A stretch of 64,000 nt of DNA from NCBI GenBank assembly GCA_038030265.1, contig CM075937.1:2790001-2854000 (forward strand), in the 5' to 3' direction. Under the pieces are notes generated by a model. It searched no databases, was not told the DNA's origin, and worked only from the letters and a program-made list of their open reading frames with translations. The DNA comes from Corythucha ciliata (lineage: Eukaryota; Arthropoda; Insecta; Hemiptera; Tingidae). The translations under genes and the position numbers were made by a program. Below, one piece after another: positions 54,246 to 64,000 of the stretch. Position 1 is the stretch's first letter, and each line of letters begins with the position of its first letter.

Positions 54246-57200
54246 AAAGTATATTCCTAGTTTAATTAGAGGCTAAAGGGCCTCCTAGAGATTTCCGCAC
54301 CGGGCCCCGATAGGTGTTGTTTCGCCACTGTCTCCGGTTGAAGCACTTCACTTCCAAGATGGTGAAAGCGTAATCGCCCCAGAGCTTCACACTCACACAG
54401 ATTCGTGCTCTGATGTTTACAGTTTTGTAAGGGAGGTTTGAGGCCAAGAAAATTGTTAACGAACGAGTGGGTATATAAGGGCTCAAATAGGCGTTAGTTT
54501 CTGAGCGCGCTTAATAATTACAATTTTCGTAAAGAGGCTTAAATATTTAAAAGCCGAGAGCCACAGCTTGCGGCAATGACTTGATTTAAGGGTGTCACTC
54601 TTCTCCAAACCTGACGGAAGGTAATAAAAAATGTAAAAGAGCATGAAACATCCATTGAGAGTCAAAATTATGCATCAAAGTAAAAATAGAAGCAAGAAAA
54701 GATGGTACGAAAGTTGAAAAATGTCGCATTTTTGTTTGTCATCGAATATCAAACCCTTCTCAAATCAATAACCCCGCCCCCATTTTATCAAACAAACGTC
54801 ATTCTTTTGCCCTATTTGGAACCAAAAAAAAAAAAGTTACTCCACCGTTTTAATTAAGCTTTTTTGTTCGATAGTGATCACCAAACTCTAACAAAAAAAA
54901 ATGTCAACTTCGGTAGGAATCCCAAAATTTTTTGTTACTATCATTTGGAATCCTCACTTCTTTTTTTCTATTTAATTTAACGCCCCTCTTTTGGGACCCC
55001 TCCCTCTCTCAAAGGCCCAGCATATTTTCTTTTCAAACTTCCATCTCGAGGTTGACGACTTGACTGCCGTAATATTATGGGGGAACCTCGAGACCTGCCA
55101 AATGTGCTTTCTTCTAGTCGGTCTTTTTCTTCCCCAGTCTTTCCCGGTTTTGTGAACGGTTTTAATTATGGAATTAATTTTTAAAAACTTGAGTAAAAGG
55201 TCTCAGTCATTAAGAATCCATTACTTCAATATTTGTTGACCTTTTAATCCTGTAAGCTCCCCTCTCCCCCCCCCCTACTACCGGCCAATCTTTTTGTGTT
55301 TTGTTTTGCGGTGTTTCTTCCTTCCTAATTTTCAGTTGCTTGCCGGTTGAAATAGACAAATGCGAAGAAAGAGCAACGAGAGAGTTAATATTGCTTAAAA
55401 AATATGAACAAATTTTTGGAATGTGTTGTGGTTCTTTGTATTTTAAAGGGTGTCATCCAGGAGTTGAAAATATTCAGCAAACCTCACCTTGCCGAGGCCA
55501 ACTGTAAGGACATCAAGGTATGTATTATTATTGTCATTATTATTACTATCATTAGATACTTATTTTGTTTAACTTAACTAGTCCGTACGCAGAATTTATT
55601 TTTGTAAGTGTTGGAATCAAACTATTTTGGGCTGTTTGTTCTTTTATTATAAATCTGTGTTATAGTGAAGGCAGTAGACAGCAATTTGCATAAACCCAAA
55701 ATGGTGGGGTTTTCTAAGCTTATTTGCTTAATCTAAGCTTTTTTAAGGAAATCCCTCCTTCTACATTTTGCCGTATTTTCAGTCCCTGTCGAGAGGTTTT
55801 CTCTCACTACCACTTTAATCGTTTCTATCGTTTAAACCCTCAGAGGGAATGATAACTCTCTCTTTCCGCGCATGAGGGAAAAATTCGGTTCAATTTTCTT
55901 GATAAAAGTGAAATTCCTTCCCTCTTCTTTTCCCCAAAAACACCGGGCTTTATCTCAGAGGAAAAGGAAAAAGGTAGAAGCAGCTTCAATTAAGAATAAA
56001 AAGCAAAAAAAGGTTCTCCCAGCCCAGAGGGGACTGTTCCATTTTTATATGCCAGCGCTGCAAACCATACCGGTACCGTAGCCATCTACAATCTACTTAG
56101 TTATTCCTTTTTTCATTTATTTTATTAGCGCATTTTTTTCTCATCGTCAACATACAAGGAATAATAGTCGCGTTTTCTCCCACTACAGAATATTTGCCTG
56201 ATCACTCTTTCAAATGAAGCTTTCTGGGTGCGCCCCACCCAGAAAAAGTATAGTCGCTATATGAGCTAGGCGTTAGCCGCGTTGAGCTAACTGTTTAAAA
56301 AAGTCGAAGCATAACTTTTTTACGCCTGTTTAATTTTCAAGTAGAAAAAGATCCGAGAAAAAGGAAGGGAGACCGAGATTTATTACGCGGTCTTGACGTT
56401 TAACATTAAAACCTGTACGACTTTATATTATATGCCCTTCTGGGAATTTTATTCCTCCCAAGAAGCCATAAATTAGTTTCATTTGAACATAAAAAAAAAT
56501 GGAAATACTTTTGTTTTTATTTAAACCATTACGTTAGGACCTATTTAGATTATTCGTCGGGATCCAATGATTTAAATGATTAACGTAAAGAATTTAATCG
56601 TTCAATTAATGACGTTTATCAGTTTTGAGAGGAAACATTTTGTCCCACATTTAACGTCTCCCTTTTTCACCTATCGAACAACTCGAGGAGGTGAAGAAAA
56701 CAAAGACAAAACTTTCTTGATTGTCTCGAGCGGTATACGAGTTTCACCTGCGTGCATTAATTTACGCGTAAGACGCTTCAAACAGAGACAATGCCACGGG
56801 TACCGCACAAGCAGCAGGGCTGGGAAATTTAATTAGGCGTTGCTCATATACTTGGAAGCGAACAGTAGTCGTGCGGATTCGATACTCCAACCGTTGATGT
56901 GGTTTTAAAGAAAACGGACGCGGTATGGTTTGAAGCCGTGTTACGTGGGGGGGGGGGGGGGTGAAGAGAAGAAAGAGTCTAAAGGCCCCTACGTATTATT
57001 ATTATTATTATTATTATGTGAATCTAACGTCAACTTTTATCAACTCGCCCTTCTCCGAAGATGACTTGAAATAGGCGGAGTAAATGGCGGATGGGGAGGT
57101 GTCGAGGGAAGAAAGAAAGTTTTTAAAAGAGCGGGCTTACTAGAGCCACTTTACCTTTCCCTTTTCTCTCGCTCGCTCATCTACTCCCCCCCCCCCGGAC

Positions 57201-57700
57201 ACCTTTTTCTACTCACCCTAGTAATTTGAGCCCTAAAGCACTTTATATTACTTTATAAAAATAAAAGTTTCACTTCATCCCCTTTGCCACGGTTCCGTTC
57301 CTATATAGTTGGTCACAGCACCTTCCGAGGGATTTTCATTATCTCGTTTTTAGCGCTATGTTGCATTTATAATGATTTTTTAAAAGTTTGTTTCTGAATG
57401 CAGCATTCATTTCGCAAACTTTTGCCAATTCACCATCTAAACACTACTAATGGGTTTTTTAAAAGAATACTCGAAAAACTCTTTGAATTTTGGACCAAAA
57501 TTTAAATATTTTATTATTATCCACATAGCCCAGGCAAATTAGACAAAAAGAGGTCGTGTTGCCTTAAAAAAAAAAACGTTCAAAGCTGAAAACTTTTTTA
57601 GTTTCGAGGGCCTGGAGCTTTAGACGTGGTGGCCAGAAAACCGCCTCATTTTGACACTTTTTTTCGGTTTTTGCGCTTATAATCTCCTAAAGGCCCGTTC
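54246..57700. other. No recognised gene; simple repeats
   Basis: The left edge (54270-54335) has GCACCGGGCCCCGATAGG and CGCCACTG, possibly the outer end of the array-bearing element. Elsewhere: C-runs near 55270 and 57187, a G-run near 56947 and an (ATT)n microsatellite at about 56995-57017. ORFs at 55301, 55872 and 56576 show no recognisable domain. Confidence 0.5.
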
Positions 57701-57708
57701 ACAAGCAT

Positions 57709-57960
57709 GGGCGTAGCCAGCTGCCCTCCCCTAGACTCGAAAACGCAGATTTAGTGGGGCAGCTGCCCACCCCTAGATACGTTCTGAAAGCAAAAATACT
57801 TCTGGATAATCACATTTTGTTTCATCGTCACTCAGATAAAAAAAATGAATTTCGAGAATTTTTGTTGCTCACAAAACGAATTTTGTAAGGGTGACATAAT
57901 TCAAAGACCAATTTTGCAGTTTCTGCGCTCTAAAATACCGTTTTAGCAGATCTGACAACA
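57709..57960. repeat. Dispersed repeat, second copy
   Basis: Starts with GGGCGTAGCC (57709) and then matches 18640-18900 over about 235 bp in the same orientation. The terminal motif suggests the left end of a transposon family. Confidence 0.72.
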
Positions 57961-58059
57961 CTAAAAAGCCAAATTTTCGGATTTTGCTTCTCTGAACAGA
58001 ATTTTTTTGGCCTACTAAAGTCTCAATCCCTGTGCTAAAATAGCCATTTTTACGCTTAA

Positions 58060-58202
58060 GGGCCGGGTCGACAATTTCCATTTAAGCATTGTTAAGGGAT
58101 TAAGCGTTTTTTTATGCAAAATGTTAAATTTATGATTAGGGTATAAGCTCAGCTTAAGGAAAAACGGAACTTTGAACCCATATAATGTGGTCAACCCGGG
58201 CC
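58060..58202. mobile_element. Small inverted-repeat element, copy 2
   Basis: Ends GGGCCGGGTCGAC and GGTCAACCCGGGCC; the interior matches 24871-25024 in reverse complement. About 143 bp. Confidence 0.6.
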
Positions 58203-58709
58203 AAAATAGCAATTTTGAGCTAAAAATCGCCAGATTCGAGGTTTTCAAGGAGAAATCGCCAGTTTTGCAGTGAAAAAATCTGTTTCAGTTGACAGTCAGG
58301 GCTGGGCAGTAATTGAATTACGTAATTCAATTACAATTAGTAATTGGTAATTTGTAATTAAAAGCACTTTTTCGAAGTAATTCATTAACAATTACCAATT
58401 ACATTTCCATCTTCAGAGCAAATATTACTTCGAAAACTCAGGGGGTACTATTTCGCGCCTTACTTGGAGCCTTTGGAGGAGTTTTTACATGAAATTCTCG
58501 AAAAAATAACAGTTACAAAGCAATTATGACACGAGCAATATCCTCGAGCTTAGGGTTGCCAATTTGAAATTTGATAAAAACGGTACGAAAGTTTCAAAGA
58601 TCGAAGCACCAAACCAGTGGCGTAAGTAGGAATTTGATTGAAATCTCGTAAGGTTGAGAGGAGGCGGGCAATTTCACATTTTAGTCATCATTCCACCCAG
58701 CCAGGACAC

Positions 58710-60300
58710 TCTTGAATCTGGACATCTTGCTGGCCTCAATCTCTCGGTTAAGGGCGATTTTTGGACTCTACCCACAAATTAGCACTTTTCTCAATTTTGG
58801 CCGAGTGTATCGTTCTTCTCAATTTCAGTCGCAGATTAGCGGTTTTGCCCCACCCCCACCCACCGCCATGAATTTGCGCATTTTCTTAACTAGAGCAGCA
58901 AAGTATCGTTTTTATCCCGTGAGCGATATTTCTTAATTACACACGAGTTTTGGCGATTTTCTCAATTTTAGCAGCATATTACCGATTTTTTAATTTTTTT
59001 ACCAAGGGATTAGCACTTTTCTCAGTTTCAGCTGGAAATTAACGTTTTTCTTAAGTGTTTTCCTAAATATAGCCGCAAAATAAGGAGACTTTTCACGAAT
59101 TAGGATTTTTTTGGTTCACCATAGGCAATGCATGAGCGATTTTTTTCAGTTTACTCGCGAATTAGCGGTTTCTTCACCTATTGCCATAAATTGGAGCTTT
59201 TTTCCCATTTCAGCCTGAAAAGTTGCCTTCAGAATCCGGTAAATTGGCGTATATTCAGTTTTTGATGCAAATAAGAATTTTTCTCAATTTCAACCGCAAA
59301 TTAGCGCTTTTTTAAAATTTTAGCAGCGACGCGTCGTAGCAATTTTAGCTGTAAATTGGCGATTTTTTCCATTCTTAGCCGCGAAATAGCAATTTTCTCG
59401 ATTTTTAGGCTTAAAATTAACATTTCTCTTAATTTTGACCAGGCTGATTATTTTATTTTCTAAATATTACCCGCAAATTAGCGGTTTTTCACATTTTACT
59501 ACCGCATTAGAAATTTTATATAACTTTTATAGATGTTAATTATTGCTTCTTTCAGTTCTAGCCGTGAATTGGCGTATTTTTTAACATTGTAATATAGCCA
59601 TGCATGAATTTGCCATTTTTCTGAATTATAGCCACAAAAATGCCTTCAGAAGGTGCGAATTTAAATTATAAACGTAATTTTTTGTTTTCAAACCAACAAA
59701 TTTACATCTATACATTCATTTCTGTCAAAAAATCATCATTTTTAAATTTATAAATTCATGACACTTAATTCGTGAATTAGTGATGTTTCTCAATTTTAGC
59801 CGCGAATTTTCGCTTTTTCTAAATTTTAGCAGCGTGGTAGCGTCTCCAACCCGTCGATTACCTAATGAGTTTTGTCAATTTTTGCCAAGAATCGGCGTTT
59901 GACTCAATCCAAGCTGCAAATTAGACTTTTTCCCATTTTTAACTGAGAATTAGCACTTTTCCTCCAATTTGAACTAAAAACTAACGTTTTTCTTAATTTT
60001 AGCTGCGCTAATTGGTGATTTTTTCAATTTTTGCCGCGAATTAGTGATTATCTTAATTTTTTATCCGCGAATTAACGTTTTTCTTTAACTTTATATCTGC
60101 AAATTAGTGATCTTTCCCAATTTCAGCTGTGAAATAGCGTTTTGTGCTAATTTTGCGGCCATTCAGCATCCTATTCCCTTTTTCATACGCGAATGGGCGA
60201 TTTTACGCCATTTCAGTTGTGAATTTGTCATTTTTGTCCAATTTTAACCTGAAAGCGTCTTTTATTTGTCAATATTATAGCGTGTTTTCTCAACTTCTCA
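58710..60300 (-). repeat. Diverged copy of the fold-back spacer and right arm
   Basis: Units read in the TTTTCTCAATTTTAGCCGCG orientation. The order of distinctive segments follows 28990-30750 (for example AGCAGCAAAGTA followed by TTTTTATCC and TTTCTTAA, then GGTTCACCATA). Divergence is high, so it is an older or faster-evolving copy. Confidence 0.75.
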
Positions 60301-61020
60301 ACAAAAGCTGTAATTTGCCCACCCCTGTTGACAGTTTTAGGGTAAAAACTTCAATTTTAGGTTAAAACTTGTAAGTTTTAACCAGAGCAATTGCCGGTTT
60401 TGAGTCAAAACCTCAAGTTTTAGGGTAACAGTTTCTGATTGAGGGAAAACCGACGAAATTAGTTTCACGGTAAGATCACCAGCATTGTAGTGAAATCTTC
60501 AGTTTTGGCTTGAAATCGTCAGTTTTCTGTTGAAATCGTTTTCAAGGCAGAGTCGTTAGGTTTGGCGTAAAACCATTTGTTTATCGAAAACGCCAGTTTT
60601 GCTGGGATATTGTCAGTTTTGAAGTGAAGTATCCAGTTTTGAGGTAAAATAATATTTTTGGGGGAACCGCTAGTTTTAGGGTAAAATCATCAGTTTAGGG
60701 AAGTTTATGGGATGAAATCGTATGTTTCGGGATTAAACAGTCGATTTGGGGGTAAAATTTTAGAGAAATATTCATGGGAACACTTCAGGTTTGGAGTATC
60801 GTCAGTTTTGTGACAAAATAACCAATTTTGGGGTAAAAAATTGATTTAAGAGGTTCAACAGTCAAATTTGGTTTTGGGTAAAATCACCAGTTTTGTAGTG
60901 ACGTCTTCAGTAATGGGGCAATAACAAGCCAACGTTGTCGTGAAATCGTGTGTTTTGGTATAAAATCGTCAGTTTTGAAGTGAAATCGCTGGTTTTCAAG
61001 GCGCAGAGTCGTCCTTTTTG
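60300..61020. repeat. CAGTTTTGAGGTAAAAT-type minisatellite array
   Basis: Degenerate units of about 20-25 bp similar to those at 19780-20530 inside the hAT-like element. No coding potential evident. Confidence 0.75.
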
Positions 61021-61044
61021 GCCTGAAATCATCACGCACGTGAA

Positions 61045-61515
61045 CCTGGCGGCACACATATCACTAAACATGACGAAAATGGCGCCATTCGTTTGTTTAC
61101 CGTTTGTTTACGTTTGTTTATCCCAAATTTCGTTTGTTTAGCCCTGCGAAATACAATTTTTTAAAAAACAAAATGTGTGCCGCCAACTTCACGCAACGGC
61201 ACACATGACCCCAATCGTTTGTTTCGCTACATATTCAGACACAACTTCGTTTGTTTACGTTTGTTTAGCCCAAATTTTCGTTTCTTTAGCACTGCAACAT
61301 ACAATTTTTTGAAAACCAAATTGTGTGCCGCCAACTTCACGCAACGGCACACATGACCCCAATCGTTTGTTTCGTTACATATTCGGACTGAACTTCATTT
61401 GTTTACGTTTGTTTAGCCCAAATTTACGTTTGTTTGGCCTACATTTTCGTTTGTTTAGCCCAGCAAAACATGTATTTATAAGAAAATACGTTACGTGTGC
61501 CGCCAACTTGCGGGA
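61045..61515. repeat. 147-bp tandem repeat, three copies
   Basis: GGCACACAT starts at 61051, 61199 and 61346, giving periods of 148 and 147 bp. Each unit has TTCGTTTGTTTACGTTTGTTT-like subrepeats and ends with GTGTGCCGCCAAC, which is inverted relative to the start GGCGGCACAC. The third copy is expanded by one subrepeat. Confidence 0.88.
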
Positions 61516-61527
61516 AGTTGGACTGAG

Positions 61528-62351
61528 ATCGACTAAAACAACGCTAATTCGGATTAAAATTGGGCCAAAATGGCAAATTCACAACTGAAATGGCGAAAAG
61601 ATATGCTAATTCGCTGCAAAATTATCAGAAAACGCTATTTAACACCTGACGTGGAGAAAAATCACTCATTCGTGGATAAAGTTGAGGAAAAACGCTATTT
61701 CGCGGAAATGAAAATGAAGAAAATCACTAATTCCCGGCTGAAATTGAGAAAACGCAAATCCGTATAGCTTCTGAAAGATTCGAGGCTCAAACTGAGAACC
61801 AGCGCTAAACCATAGCAAAAATTAGAAAAAAAAATGCTTATTCGGGGCTAAAATCTAAAAAACAACAAGCCTAAAATTGAAAAAAAAATAATAATAATTA
61901 GGGCGGCTAACATTAAGAAAAACACTAATTTTGAACTCAAACTGAGAAAAAGTGCTAATTAGCTAATAAAAATGAAACATGTGGCTGAAAATGAGGAAAA
62001 CGATAATTCGTGGCTAAGATTGAGGAAAAGCGCTAACCCGTGGCCAAAATTTGGGAAAATCACTAAAAGTTCGAGGCTAAAACTAAACAATAAACGCTAA
62101 TCCATAGCAAAAATTGAAGGAAAAAAAAATGCCAATGTGGGACTGAAATGTGAAAAAAGAAAAAACGCAGCTAATATTGAAAACATTCACTAATTAGCCG
62201 GGCATAAATAAAATAAAAACTCCAGTTTTCAGCTCAAATAGGGAAAAAGTGCTATTCCCGGATAAAAATTAAGGAAAACGCCAATTCGTGGCTAAAATTG
62301 AGAAAATTCGCGAATTCACAGGCTAAAAACGCTTCTACGCAGCTAAAAGTG

Positions 62352-62398
<47 letters not shown>

Positions 62399-62833
62399 GC
62401 TTGGCAGATAAATTGTTTAAGAATTTCTCATTCCACCAACTCGCCTCGTGAGGGCAACTTTGTGACTGAAATTTTAGAAAAACGGCAAATTCATTGCTAT
62501 AAGTTATAAAAAAAACACTAATTCACGGCTAGAACTGAGAAGAAGCGCTAATCCATAGTTAAAATTTTAAAAATGCTGATGCGGTGCTAAAATGGAGAAG
62601 AACCCTCTAATTTGCAGCTAATATCGAGAAAATCAGTAATTGTTCGGGCTAAAATAAGAGAAAGGTTAATTTTCAGCCTGAGTTGAAAAAAAGTGCTAAA
62701 ACGCTGCCTAAAATGGAAAAATTGCCAATTTGCACTTAAAATATCGGAAAACGTCAATTCGTGGTTAAAATGAACAGAATTCGCTAACTTACAGGTTAGA
62801 AGCGCTAATTCGTGGCTGAAATATAGGGGAATC
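61528..62833 (+). repeat. Copy of the fold-back left arm
   Basis: Matches 27575-28920 in order and orientation (AACAACGCTAATTCGG, then ATTGGGCCAAAATGGCAAA and onward) at roughly 90 percent or more by eye. An A46 run at 62352-62397 interrupts it. It is cut by the Copia LTR at 62834. Confidence 0.88.
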
Positions 62834-62959
62834 TGTTATATTTAGACGAAGTTTGTTCATTGAAAAAGACAAGTATTTATTCGCGAAGTAAAAGGCAAAG
62901 CAAAAAGGTTTCATGTGATCTAAAAAAATAGTGAGTGGAGTCAAATTTTAATTCCCACA
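62834..62959 (-). repeat. 3' LTR of the Copia element
   Basis: Minus strand starts TGTGGGAATT and ends TATAACA, with TG..CA ends. The element polypurine tract lies just outside at 62960-62968. GAATC (62829-62833) would be one half of the target duplication. Confidence 0.75.
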
Positions 62960-63985
62960 CTCCTCCTCACGAACGATTTTTGAGAGTCCCAAGTTCTGTC
63001 TGAACTGTTCGAATTTAACAGTTGGGAGAGATTTCGTGAATATGTCAGCATCCATAATTTCGGAGGGTCGATAGTTGACTTCGACTTATGATTGGCGATA
63101 AGCTCGAGACGATTTCGAGCTTATGATTGGGTTCTTTGCGAGACTTTGAGCTGCTTGGTTGTCAGTGAAAATCGTCACCGTCGATATTTGCATGCCCAAA
63201 TCTATTCCCAGCTGTTTGAGATGGATTGCTTCTTTGGTGGCTTCTGTGAGTGCCATGAACTCTGCTTCGGCCGTCGAAAGAGCAACGGTTCTTTGTTTTC
63301 TTGATTCCCAGCTGACGACTGTTCCAGCGAGTTTAAAACAATAACCGGTGTAGGATCTTCGGTCTTGCGGACATGTTGCCCAGTCGGCGTCGGCGAAGCC
63401 AGTTAGACTTTTTCCAGTCTTTCTGAATTTTAACGCAAAATTCTTTGTTCCTTGCAGATACCTCAAAACGCGTTTCGCAGCCTCCCAGTGTTCCTTTCGA
63501 AAACAGGTATTAAATTGACTGAGGTAACTCACCGTATGAGAAATATCAGGTCGAGTTGCCACTGCAAGATACATCAATGAACCAATTAAACTTTGATACG
63601 GCATGTTGAATTCCTCATCTTCTGGTTTTTTTAATTTTAGTCTTGGTTCCGTTGGAGTGGAAATTGGTTTGCACATAGACATATTGAATTGATTCAACAA
63701 ATCATCGATGTATTTCGTTTGAGAAATGGAGATGTGATGTTTTGTTTGTTTAAATTCGATGCCAAGGCAATAACTGAGGTCGCTCAAATCACGGATTACG
63801 AATTTTTCTGAAAGTGATGTTTTCAGTTCTTCAAAATTACTTGGTTTTGTCGCGCCTATAATTAAGTCATCGACATAAACTGCAACAATAACTTTTTCTC
63901 CTCCCCCTCGCGACAAGACGTAGACGCAAGGGTCAGCGAGAGACGGTTGAAAACCCAAAGTTTGTAGAATTTTGTCCAACTTCAA
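62950..63985 (-). pseudogene. Copia pol: RT and RNase H
   Basis: Minus-strand frame runs in from the window edge. RT: QTLGFQPSLADPCVYV and catalytic VAVYVDDLIIGA, then LGIEFKQTKHHISISQTKYI, YQSLIGSLMYLAVATRPDI and AAKRVLRYLQGTKNF. RNase H: GFADADWATCPQDRRSYTGY (Asp), LSTAEAEFMALTEATKEA (Glu) and IFTDNQAAQSLAKNP (Asp). The end is damaged: after NPIISSKSSR about 20 residues are missing and the frame shifts to a stop at 63086. The true tail (VEVNYRPSEIMDADIFTKSL) lies just after, ending near 62952. Otherwise no stops appear in 300 residues. Confidence 0.9.
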
Positions 63986-64000
63986 GAACCATTGCCTTCC

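Larger units (their letters stand above)
62834..64000 (-). mobile_element. Copia element (minus strand), continues beyond the window
   Basis: A 126-bp LTR (62834-62959, plus-strand reading TGTTATATTT...TTCCCACA) is followed on the minus strand's 5' side by a polypurine tract (GAGGAGGAG) and the Copia RT-RNase H region. It is inserted in the minisatellite arm. The other LTR and target duplication are outside the window. Confidence 0.85.

Noticed and set aside
58290..58400. hAT-like terminus CAGGGCTGGGCAGTAATT
   Set aside because: The motif looks like a hAT end, but no partner end or 8-bp duplication was found nearby.

Overview
The window looks like a eukaryotic, probably arthropod (most likely insect), intergenic or heterochromatic stretch. 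The evidence is an AT-rich background, insect-type I, R1, Gypsy, BEL/Pao and Copia retroelements, hAT and PIF/Harbinger DNA transposons, and long degenerate minisatellite arrays. I recognise no host gene, tRNA, rRNA or prokaryotic operon. The species cannot be fixed from the sequence alone.

Layout. 1-869: 3' end of a LINE with an RNase H. 1918-10384: a hAT-like element (8-bp target duplication) that contains an I-clade LINE, which in turn contains a PIF/Harbinger-like element. 11541-12530: scraps of an R1-clade LINE and a Gypsy integrase, minus strand. About 12560-23172: a decayed minus-strand Gypsy element split by a plus-strand Gypsy element (15393-22869) with very short LTRs, itself split by a hAT-like element (18318-21476). 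24871-25024: a small inverted-repeat element. 27264-31077: a fold-back with two near-identical arms of about 1.7 kb. 32465-40411: a decayed BEL element split by a 5'-truncated R1-clade LINE (34474-37630). 41644-43808: a kilobase-scale tandem duplication. 43765-54245: minisatellite array interrupted by a second BEL element (46335-53009), which carries a 199-bp insertion. 57700-62833: more repeat arrays, including diverged copies of the fold-back arms around a 147-bp tandem repeat. 62834-64000: a minus-strand Copia element running off the window.

Most coding sequence is pol or gag of mobile elements, nearly all broken by stops, frameshifts, deletions or nested insertions. Several insertions are dated relative to each other by nesting and verified by target site duplications. 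In four cases removing the insert and one duplication copy keeps the host frame, so the hosts were still coding there when hit. The most unusual content is a repeat superfamily with a unit of about 30 bp (core GCTAATTCGCGGCTAAAA). It fills roughly 11 to 12 kb in both orientations, builds higher-order repeats and long hairpins, and receives LTR-element insertions.
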